DNA from: an uncultured Candidatus Saccharibacteria bacterium
GTDB taxonomy: Bacteria; Patescibacteriota; Saccharimonadia; Saccharimonadales; Saccharimonadaceae
Direction of reading: 5' to 3'
Assembly: GCA_938036915.1 (NCBI GenBank)
Contig: CALHVV010000016.1
Location: 1 to 38,385 of the forward strand
DNA: 38,385 nt
A program made the position numbers and the translations under genes. This document shows, in pieces, positions 1 through 6,527 of this stretch (its first letter is position 1; every line of letters starts with the position of its first letter). The notes beneath the pieces are model-generated. The model was not told the DNA's origin. It did no database searches and saw only the letters and a list, made by a program, of their open reading frames with translations.

Positions 1-167
1 TTGAGGCTGCGGGCAGCTTGCTCGAGTGCACTATAGACAGCCCGCTCAGCAACTTGCTTTTTGCCATCCAGCATCGATTTGTTAATCAAGCGCTGCACCA
101 GCACCGACTGGTACTTGCGGTCTGGCTTGATGGTGCGCTGGAGTTTTTTCGTGACTTTACGAGGCAT
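1..167 (-). CDS. rpsG: 30S ribosomal protein S7, N-terminal part (runs off the window)
   Basis: The first ~55 residues of S7 read from the start codon at 167 leftward: MPRKVTK opening, then the S7 signatures PDRKYQS, RLINKSMLDGKK and AERAVYSALE. S7 is a primary 16S rRNA binder that nucleates the head of the small subunit. The gene starts two bases after the rpsL stop, so the two are co-transcribed in the usual str-operon order, and translational coupling is likely. The rest of the gene, and presumably fusA, lies outside the window to the left. Identity is secure from sequence and context. Confidence 0.95.
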   Translation of the reverse strand, partial: MPRKVTKKLQRTIKPDRKYQSVLVQRLINKSMLDGKKQVAERAVYSALEQAARSL

Positions 168-169
168 GG

Positions 170-583
170 CTAGTTACCCTCCTTCTTGGCGCCGTACTTG
201 CTGCGGCCTTGCTTACGCTTCGATACCCCTTGCAGGTCGAGTGCACCACGGACGATGTGGTAGCGCACACCTGGGAGGTCTGGCACACGGCCACCCCGGA
301 CGAGCACCACCGCGTGCTCCTGCAGGTTGTGACCTTCGCCGCCAATGTAGGCCCAGACTTCGTGGCCGTTGGTGAGGCGCACACGAGCCACCTTGCGCAT
401 GGCGGAGTTTGGCTTCTTGGGGGTCTTGGTCGTTACCTTGACGCAGACACCACGCTTGAGTGGTGCATTTTGGTCGTAGTAGCGCACCTTGAGTGCGTTA
501 TGGATGCGCCCCAGCGCTGGCGACTTCGACTTCCGAGCCGCCGTCTTGCGTGGCTTGCGCACCAATTGGTTAATGGTTGGCAT
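170..583 (-). CDS. rpsL: 30S ribosomal protein S12
   Basis: S12 of the decoding centre, 137 aa, of the long Bacillus/actinobacterial type with an insertion after SPALG. Conserved blocks are present: TPKKPNSA (residues 54-61, including the Lys equivalent to E. coli K42), GEGHNLQEH, VRYHIVRGALD and RKQGRSKYG. The odd point is residue 101. The near-invariant RGGRVKDLPG reads RGGRVPDLPG, so the Lys equivalent to E. coli K87 (the second classical streptomycin-resistance position) is Pro, encoded by CCA at 283-281. The neighbouring Asp that RimO methylthiolates is kept. The start is preceded by AAGGAG at a normal distance. rpsL is the first gene of the operon, ahead of rpsG. Confidence 0.97.
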   Translation of the reverse strand: MPTINQLVRKPRKTAARKSKSPALGRIHNALKVRYYDQNAPLKRGVCVKVTTKTPKKPNSAMRKVARVRLTNGHEVWAYIGGEGHNLQEHAVVLVRGGRVPDLPGVRYHIVRGALDLQGVSKRKQGRSKYGAKKEGN

Positions 584-798
584 GCAATTCTCCTTATTGC
601 TTATTGTTCGTAATCCCGCCGCCCACCCTACTTATCCGATCAGTGGTGTAGCAGCATAGAATACCGGCTACTAGGCTATTTGCCCAGCATATTTGCGTGT
701 ACGATTGGGAGCAGCACCTCCGCCTCGTGTCTATACCTTCTCCGCCAGGCAGTGCGCTCACACCAGCGCCCCACCCCGAAAAGAGGAAACTCGTGGGT

Positions 799-828
799 AT
801 TATAGCACGAATGCTTATATTGAATCAA
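799..828 (-). promoter_or_regulatory. Predicted str-operon promoter
   Basis: Reading the minus strand there is TTGATT (828-823), an 18-bp spacer, then TATAAT (804-799) preceded by TGC, an extended -10. Transcription would begin near 790. This leaves a leader of about 205 nt before rpsL, much longer than for other genes here. Confidence 0.6.
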
Positions 829-942
829 TTGTGTCGTCTCTGTACATCTTTTCTGCTTTCGCTACGATTTAGTGTATACGCTGTTATTATAACCAAAGAT
901 CACTTTATATCAATCATCACAGCAACAAGCCAACAAATATGC

Positions 943-948
943 TACACT
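943..948 (+). promoter_or_regulatory. -10 element of the MFS gene, short or absent leader
   Basis: TACACT preceded by TGC lies nine bases before the ATG at 958, with no Shine-Dalgarno in between. I see no good -35. Confidence 0.45.
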
Positions 949-957
949 TACATTATT

Positions 958-2127
958 ATGAAACAAACTATCGAAAAGGTGGGCTTACTTAGCCTGTCAC
1001 TTATACTTACATCGTCTAGTGCCATTGCCCCAGCTATCCCTGCAATGAAGGCATTTTATCACCAATTTTCGAGTACACAGGTTGAGCTAATCTTGTCTAT
1101 TCCGTCGCTGTTTGTCGTCGTGACGCTGCTGGCTAATCATGCAATTCGCCGCGTACTGTCTGAGCGACACATCATTATTATCAGCCTCATTCTCATTCCG
1201 CTGGCTGGCGTAGTGCCGTTTTTTGTTCAGGAGTATTGGTTAGTGCTGGCTTCGCGCGCAGCCTTCGGTATTGGGACGGGGCTCATCAATGCGGTTGCCA
1301 TTACTATCCTCAGCGATTATTACAGTGGCCGAGAGCGTGCGCAAGTATTAGGCTGGCGCGTCTCTGCCGAAATCATTGGCTGCGCGCTGCTCACCCTGCT
1401 GGCTGGGCAGTTGATCAAAATTAGCTGGATGCACGCCTTCTTAATTTATACAGCCGGGCTCATCATTCTTGCTATCTTCCTCATCTGCGCCCCACGACAA
1501 CCACAGGTGCCCACTGAGCCTACCAAAGCAGAGGGTGCTTCGCCAACCGTTCACTCGCTGAGCCGCCAGCAGCTTAGCACAGTCATTGGATTAACGCTGT
1601 GCGGGGTATGGTTTGTTTGTATTGATGTATCACTGGCGCTGCGCCTGCCCGAAATCACTATTGCAGCGGGTTTTGGCTCGGCCACAGACGCAAGCATCAT
1701 CCTCAGCCTCAAGCAAATCATGGGGATTATCGCTGGTGCAGTATTTGTCTATGCCGTGAGTCGGTACAAGCAGCGGCTCTTGGCGCTGTCTGCTCTGCTG
1801 ATTGGTGTTGTTTTGGTTGGCTTGTCGCTATCGCCAACGATCTGGCTGCTCGGCCTCTCGTCCTTTGGGGTTGGTTTCGTCTACAGCATCATTCTCTCAA
1901 CGATATTCCACCGGTTGTCAGACGAAGTCCCCGCACAATCGCGCAGCACAGCCACAGCAATTGTCCTCGTTGGATGCAATCTCGGTGGTGGCAGCGCACC
2001 ATATGTTTTGCAGCTGTTTTCGTGGGTGGGCGCTCGAGGGCTGGCAGTCTTCGCTTGGTTTGGAGTGTTGTCTATGCTAATTGGCGCGAGTCTCTGGCTC
2101 TCCTGCCGGTACGCGCGTAGCCGATAA
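958..2127 (+). CDS. Major facilitator superfamily transporter
   Basis: A 389-aa polytopic inner-membrane protein with about 12 hydrophobic segments split by a central hydrophilic loop (PRQPQVPTEPTKAEG), the standard 6+6 MFS layout. After TM4/5 there is the motif DYYSGRERA, a version of the MFS loop motif with conserved Asp, Gly and Arg. It resembles the drug/sugar-efflux branch of the family, but the substrate cannot be read from sequence. I chose the ATG at 958 (MKQTIEKVG) because TM1 begins directly after it. The in-frame extension upstream to 697 is not membrane-protein-like and crosses the putative promoter. The gene stands alone, divergent from rpsL. Confidence 0.85.
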   Translation: MKQTIEKVGLLSLSLILTSSSAIAPAIPAMKAFYHQFSSTQVELILSIPSLFVVVTLLANHAIRRVLSERHIIIISLILIPLAGVVPFFVQEYWLVLASRAAFGIGTGLINAVAITILSDYYSGRERAQVLGWRVSAEIIGCALLTLLAGQLIKISWMHAFLIYTAGLIILAIFLICAPRQPQVPTEPTKAEGASPTVHSLSRQQLSTVIGLTLCGVWFVCIDVSLALRLPEITIAAGFGSATDASIILSLKQIMGIIAGAVFVYAVSRYKQRLLALSALLIGVVLVGLSLSPTIWLLGLSSFGVGFVYSIILSTIFHRLSDEVPAQSRSTATAIVLVGCNLGGGSAPYVLQLFSWVGARGLAVFAWFGVLSMLIGASLWLSCRYARSR

Positions 2128-2308
2128 TTTTTGAATCCCAGAGCCCACTTTTCAATAGCAACCTCCTCTATAATATATTCTTTCACTCTGATCCAAATAC
2201 TGAATATTCTCAAAATATATTCAGAATCATCGCGATGTGGAGACAACTGCAAGGTGCGATATCATACCGCAGGTTAGATGGATAACCTCCGTCATCCCCG
2301 CCTCATGC

Positions 2309-2314
2309 TATACT
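2309..2314 (+). promoter_or_regulatory. -10 element of pheA, leaderless start
   Basis: TGC-TATACT followed by exactly six bases and the ATG at 2321. The expected transcription start coincides with the start codon. No -35 match is evident, consistent with an extended -10 promoter. Confidence 0.6.
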
Positions 2315-2320
2315 AATCTC

Positions 2321-3127
2321 ATGCATATTGCCATCCAAGGTCAGGCGGGGTCGTTTCATGAGCAGGCAGCGCAGCAGTGGTTTGGGCCACAGGTCGATAC
2401 CGTGCCGTGTACGACGTTTCGCGATGTTTTTCACACGCATGCGACTGGCCAAGCCGAGGGCATCGTTGTGGCGGTGGAGAACACGGTCTATGGGACAATC
2501 AACGAGCCGTACCACCACCTCGAGGCATGCCCGCTACCCATCATTGGTGAGGTGCGCCTTGCCATTGAGCAGATGCTCATCACATTGCCTGGTGCTCACC
2601 TGGCTGATATTACCGAGGTGTATTCGCACCCTGTCGCACTTGCGCAGTGCCAGCGCTTTCTTGCCGCCGAGCTACCCCATGCGGTGCAGAATGAATTTTT
2701 CGATACAGCGGGAGCGGTTGCCTCCATCAAAGCAATTGGCGACCCACACAAAGCCGCCATTGCTGGCCAGGCGGCTGCTACCCTCCATCATCTGCCCATC
2801 CTGCGCCATAGCATCCAAGATAGCCACGACAACATCACCCGCTTCATCGTCCTCGCACCAGGCCACGCACCAACCCATGCCAACCGCGCCACGCTCGTCG
2901 TCACGACCAATCACCAGCCTGGTGCACTACTTGAGGTGTTGCGCATCTTCGCCGCGGCAGGCATCAATATCAGCAGCTTGCAGTCTCAGCCGATCGTCGG
3001 CCAGCCCTGGCAATACAAATTCTTCCTCGTCGTCGACAGCGCAGGCGCCCCACTCCAGCATGCCCTGCGCGCCATTGAGCAAAGCGACCATACTGTGCGG
3101 CTGCTGGGTGAGTATTGTGCGGGGTGA
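2321..3127 (+). CDS. pheA: Prephenate dehydratase with C-terminal ACT domain
   Basis: Converts prephenate to phenylpyruvate, the penultimate step to phenylalanine. 268 aa and monofunctional (no chorismate mutase domain). The catalytic domain spans ~1-178, with VENTVYGTI (the PIENS.xG motif, residues 52-60) and the essential Thr-Arg-Phe at 173-175 in SHDNITRF. The ACT domain spans ~190-268, with the GALL motif at 201-204. The ESRP Phe-binding motif reads QSQP (221-224) followed by IVGQPWQYKFF, a form I associate with Bacteroidetes-type enzymes, so feedback binding may differ. The start follows a -10 box by six bases. No other aromatic-pathway gene is in the window. The gene converges on ftsK with a 25-bp gap. 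Confidence 0.9.
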   Translation: MHIAIQGQAGSFHEQAAQQWFGPQVDTVPCTTFRDVFHTHATGQAEGIVVAVENTVYGTINEPYHHLEACPLPIIGEVRLAIEQMLITLPGAHLADITEVYSHPVALAQCQRFLAAELPHAVQNEFFDTAGAVASIKAIGDPHKAAIAGQAAATLHHLPILRHSIQDSHDNITRFIVLAPGHAPTHANRATLVVTTNHQPGALLEVLRIFAAAGINISSLQSQPIVGQPWQYKFFLVVDSAGAPLQHALRAIEQSDHTVRLLGEYCAG

Positions 3128-3152
3128 GTCTGCGGGCACACTGTCCGCCGCC

Positions 3153-5489
3153 TTATCCCAGCTCGTCCATGCTGCCGATCAGCACATCGCGCGGGCGTGA
3201 GCCGTCGGCTGGGCCAATGATGCCTTGCTCTTCCATCTCCTCCATAATGCGGGCCGCCCGGGCGTAGCCCACGCGGAGCTTACGCTGGAGGAGCGAGGTT
3301 GAGGCTTTGCGGGTCTCTACTACCACCCGCACGGCATCGCGGAACATATCGTCATTGCCTTCGCCACCGCCGTCCATATCCATCACTACGCCACCTTTGC
3401 CATTGAGCTGGACAGGCTGGCTCACGATCTCGTCATTATACTGCGGTGCCGACTGCATGCGCAGGTGGTCGGTCACCTTAGCGACTTCTTCGTCCATCAC
3501 CCAGGCACCTTGGATACGCTTGGGCTTGGGCATGCTAGCAGTTTTCATCAGCATGTCGCCCTGGCCAAGGAGCTTCTCGGCACCGATTTGGTCGAGAATA
3601 GTGCGGCTATCTACCTGGCTGGCCACTGTAAAGGCGATGCGGGCTGGCACATTGGCCTTGATGAGGCCGGTAATCACATCCACGCTTGGTCGCTGCGTCG
3701 CCAGCACTAGGTGAATACCAACTGCTCGAGCCTTCTGAGCCAAGCGGACGATCAGCGCCTCCACATCACGCGCTGCCACCATCATCAGGTCGGCTAGCTC
3801 GTCTACCACAATGACGACATACGGCATACGGCCTTCGTCTACCTTTTGCATGTGGCCTTGCTCATCGGCCACAGCAATCTGTTTACCGCGGGTTTTGATC
3901 TTTTCGTTATACGTCTTGATGTCGCGCACCTTCTCCTCAGCCAGCAGACTGTAGCGCCGCTCCATCTCATTAACCGCCCACTTGAGGGCACTAATAGTTT
4001 TCTCTGGCTCAACAATAACAGGGGTAAGGAGGTGTGGAATATCGGCATACGGTGCCATCTCTACCTGCTTGGGGTCGACGAGGATGAGCTTCATTTCGCT
4101 GGGACTGTTGCGGTAGAGCAAGCTGGTGAGGAGCGTGTTGATCATCACTGACTTACCCGAGCCCGTTTGCCCCGCCACCAAGAGGTGCGGCATTTTGTTG
4201 AGCTCACCGACGAAGGGCCGGCCCGAGATGTCCTTGCCAATAGCAAACGCCAGCGGCTCCTTGGCGTGTTGCCACTCGGGGCTATCTAACACCCCACGCA
4301 GGCGCACATCGGCCGCCTTGCGGTTTGGCACCTCGATGCCCACGGCCTTCTTGCCTGGGATGGGTGCCTCAATGCGGAGGCTGGACGCCGCGAGGTTGAG
4401 CGCGATATTCGTCTCTAGCGCAGTGATACGGTTGAGCTTGACGCCGACGGGTGGCTTGAGGGTGTATTGCGTTACCTTCGGGCCAATGTTTGCCCCCTCC
4501 ATCTCGACATTGATGTTAAATTCGTGCAGCGTGTCTTGGATAATGTGAGCATTTTGCTCAATGTCGCCAGCATCAGCCGGGCTCTGGCGCTTCTCCAGTA
4601 GCTCCAGGCTGGGCGGCTGCCAGTTGGGGTCATTGACGGCAAGCATAGCAGACCGGTCTTCGGCTGCTTTGTCTACAGAGGTGGGCGGTGTGCTGTCGCG
4701 CAAGGTTGCCCGTGGTTTTTTGTCTGGTTTTGGCTCAGCCGGGCCATCGCCTGAGAGGGTTGGGACGCCCGCGTTGAGTTTGAAGTCACTCATAGCAGCA
4801 GGCTTATCTTGGGCCTTCTCGTCCTTACTACGCTTGGCCTTTTTGCTGGTGTCTGGTGCTTGGCTATCAGCGGCGCGGCGGGCCACTGCCACATTAGCGG
4901 CATCATCTGCCTCGGCCTCGCTGCGCACCATGTTTTGCAGGCCACGCCACAGCGCCATGGGCGAGACACGCAAGACGAAGAGTAGCGTCAAGCCAATCAA
5001 CAATACATACACAAAAACCCCTACTGGCCGGTCGACCAGTACCAGCATAGCACGATTGAGTAAGTCACCCATCACACCGCCTGTCGCAGCTGAACCGCGT
5101 CGCAGTAGGCCAAATAGCCCCGCAAACCATAACACCATCAGCACTGCTGCAAGCTTTAGCGCTACTGGCAAGCGGTTATCCTCCGCCCGAAAGATCGCCA
5201 CCGCCACATACACCGCCACTACTGGGACGACATACACCGCATAGCCAATAATATGCAGCATCGTCGCATCAAGCCACTTGAGAATTGGCCCACCCGAGCC
5301 AAACCACGACACCACCAGTAGCACCGCAAACGCCAGCAACCGCACCGCCGACACCTGCGCCCAAAACCCCGCCGGCAACGTATGCTGCGGCGCGGCCTGC
5401 TTGGCTTTGCTCTTGCTCGGACTGCGCCGACGGGCAGCGCTTGAGCGAGTAGACGAACGAGTGCGAGTGGTTTTTCTTTTTGTAGCCAT
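3153..5489 (-). CDS. ftsK: FtsK/SpoIIIE DNA translocase
   Basis: A 778-aa membrane-anchored motor that pumps chromosomal DNA through the division septum. A basic N-terminal tail (1-38) is followed by four hydrophobic segments between ~45 and 175, then a charged Ala/Lys/Asp-rich linker (~185-300). The motor follows, with the alpha/beta region from ~310, Walker A GQTGSGKS at ~440-447 and Walker B VVIVVDELADLM near 570. A winged-helix gamma domain closes the protein (LRVGYARAARIMEEMEEQG to the end), which in the family reads KOPS/SRS polarity sequences. The linker is short compared with E. coli FtsK and the length is like SpoIIIE. A TACAAT -10 (504-499) lies nine bases before the ATG, and those bases include AAGGA, so the leader is very short. 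Confidence 0.96.
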   Translation of the reverse strand: MATKRKTTRTRSSTRSSAARRRSPSKSKAKQAAPQHTLPAGFWAQVSAVRLLAFAVLLVVSWFGSGGPILKWLDATMLHIIGYAVYVVPVVAVYVAVAIFRAEDNRLPVALKLAAVLMVLWFAGLFGLLRRGSAATGGVMGDLLNRAMLVLVDRPVGVFVYVLLIGLTLLFVLRVSPMALWRGLQNMVRSEAEADDAANVAVARRAADSQAPDTSKKAKRSKDEKAQDKPAAMSDFKLNAGVPTLSGDGPAEPKPDKKPRATLRDSTPPTSVDKAAEDRSAMLAVNDPNWQPPSLELLEKRQSPADAGDIEQNAHIIQDTLHEFNINVEMEGANIGPKVTQYTLKPPVGVKLNRITALETNIALNLAASSLRIEAPIPGKKAVGIEVPNRKAADVRLRGVLDSPEWQHAKEPLAFAIGKDISGRPFVGELNKMPHLLVAGQTGSGKSVMINTLLTSLLYRNSPSEMKLILVDPKQVEMAPYADIPHLLTPVIVEPEKTISALKWAVNEMERRYSLLAEEKVRDIKTYNEKIKTRGKQIAVADEQGHMQKVDEGRMPYVVIVVDELADLMMVAARDVEALIVRLAQKARAVGIHLVLATQRPSVDVITGLIKANVPARIAFTVASQVDSRTILDQIGAEKLLGQGDMLMKTASMPKPKRIQGAWVMDEEVAKVTDHLRMQSAPQYNDEIVSQPVQLNGKGGVVMDMDGGGEGNDDMFRDAVRVVVETRKASTSLLQRKLRVGYARAARIMEEMEEQGIIGPADGSRPRDVLIGSMDELG

Positions 5490-5578
5490 ATCCTTTTTAT
5501 TGTACTCTGTTTATGCTTGGTTTGATAGCGTATATTGTAGCATAATTTACTACATTAGGCAATCGGTATGGGATATGC

Positions 5579-5584
5579 CATACT
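5579..5584 (+). promoter_or_regulatory. -10 element of the epimerase gene, leaderless start
   Basis: TGC-CATACT followed by seven bases and the ATG at 5592; no ribosome-binding site. Confidence 0.45.
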
Positions 5585-5591
5585 GGGTAGT

Positions 5592-6200
5592 ATGACAACG
5601 CAATCATCTTACCCAATCATTACCCCATTTGAGGCCACGCCCACAGCCATCGATGGGCTCTATATTATCACCATGAAACAAGTGACTGATGAGCGTGGCA
5701 CAGTGCGCGAACTGTTCCGCCAATCGGCCATGGATAGTACACCACTGCCGCAGTTCGGCCCTTGGAAGCAGATCAATGCCACGCAAACCAACTGTGGCTC
5801 CATCCGTGGCCTGCATGCCGAAGCGATGAACAAGCTTGTCGCGGTAGTGGCGGGCGAAGCCTTTGGTGTCTATGTGGACGCACGGATCGATTCACCCACC
5901 GTTGGCGCAGTTGTGACTGTCCCATTGACAAAAGGTGTGCAGGTGTTTGTTCCACAAGGAGTTTGCAACGGTTTTCAATCGACAAGCGAGCAACCCTCCC
6001 AGTACCTCTACTGCTTCGACGAAGAGTGGCAGCCTGGCATGCCCGGTATATCACTCACACCACTCGACCCAGAGCTTGGCATCGACTGGCCCATCCCGAT
6101 TGACACATCCACCTATGACCAAGTCTCCAAAAAAGACGGCAATGCGCCTACTTTGCGTTCTGTTATTGGTGATGATGCCATGGCGCAGCGCACTCACTAA
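5592..6200 (+). CDS. RmlC-like cupin sugar epimerase
   Basis: A 202-aa protein of the dTDP-4-dehydrorhamnose 3,5-epimerase family (nucleotide-sugar C3/C5 epimerisation for surface polysaccharide). Visible signatures are GTVRELFR (~36-43), the catalytic-His block SIRGLHAE (His75), the core strand VVAGEAFGVYVDAR and the late block VFVPQGVCNGFQ. RmlC proper has RGLHxQ. The HAE form resembles the subgroup annotated as capsular-polysaccharide epimerases, so the substrate need not be dTDP-rhamnose. No rmlABD or glycosyltransferase is in the window. I preferred the ATG at 5592 to one at 5568 because it lies seven bases after a -10 box, and the extra residues MGYAILGS add nothing to the fold. Confidence 0.8.
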   Translation: MTTQSSYPIITPFEATPTAIDGLYIITMKQVTDERGTVRELFRQSAMDSTPLPQFGPWKQINATQTNCGSIRGLHAEAMNKLVAVVAGEAFGVYVDARIDSPTVGAVVTVPLTKGVQVFVPQGVCNGFQSTSEQPSQYLYCFDEEWQPGMPGISLTPLDPELGIDWPIPIDTSTYDQVSKKDGNAPTLRSVIGDDAMAQRTH

Positions 6201-6297
6201 TATTCGAGACCTATTCACTATCACGCGGATCATTGCTATATGATACCCCTCTCGCCATTTTGTCCATTCTATGTCACAATAGAAGCAAGGAGGTCGT

Positions 6298-6459
6298 ATG
6301 CAGCAGATGGTATGGAATATAGTAACGATGATTGCACCCTTTGCGGTGATTGCCTTTGTGCTGGTGGTGCTGGCCGAATATTTGCGCGTGCAGCAACGCA
6401 TCAAACACCTGGAGGAGCTGGTGCACGAGCTGCAGCAGCGAATTAAGTCGGATACGTAA
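6298..6459 (+). CDS. 53-aa single-TM coiled-coil peptide
   Basis: A short gene with a perfect AGGAGGT Shine-Dalgarno six bases before the ATG. The product begins MQQMVWNIVTMIAPF and has one hydrophobic helix (~residues 5-27). An amphipathic charged helix follows, with heptad-like Leu/Ile spacing (RIKHLEELVHELQQRIK), a likely coiled coil facing the cytoplasm. It could act as a small membrane scaffold or dimerising partner, but no function can be assigned. An independent transcription unit is suggested by the ATG-proximal leader and the strong terminator directly after its stop. Confidence 0.75.
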   Translation: MQQMVWNIVTMIAPFAVIAFVLVVLAEYLRVQQRIKHLEELVHELQQRIKSDT

Positions 6460-6472
6460 CCACAGGTTGCAC

Positions 6473-6503
6473 AAAAAAGCCAGCTATATAGCGCTGGCTT
6501 TTT
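6473..6503. terminator. Bidirectional intrinsic terminator
   Basis: Stem GCCAGC...GCTGGC flanked by A6 on the left and T5 on the right. It closes the plus-strand small gene and the minus-strand RNase J gene. Confidence 0.85.
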
Positions 6504-6527
6504 CATTTTTGATGTTGTGGACGACCC

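Larger units (their letters stand above)
584..957. other. Divergent intergenic region: rpsL leader and MFS promoter
   Basis: This 374-bp region contains no gene I can support. The left ~205 bp is the predicted untranslated leader of the rpsL-rpsG transcript. It is GC-rich near its 5' end and has the rpsL Shine-Dalgarno AAGGAG near 590. The right part holds the outward promoters for rpsL (799-828) and for the plus-strand transporter (-10 at 943-948). An open frame extends in phase from 697 into the transporter, but its composition is not protein-like and the transporter has a better internal start. Confidence 0.5.

Noticed and set aside
697..957. N-terminal extension of the MFS transporter
   Set aside because: In frame but non-conserved-looking, overlaps both promoters, and the TM1 region starts properly at 958.
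3131..3147. GCGG...CCGC hairpin between pheA and ftsK as a terminator
   Set aside because: Only four base pairs with a long loop and no T tract.
2328..3200. 290-codon plus-strand frame overlapping pheA in another phase
   Set aside because: Ser/Arg-rich shadow; the overlapping frame is an unmistakable prephenate dehydratase.
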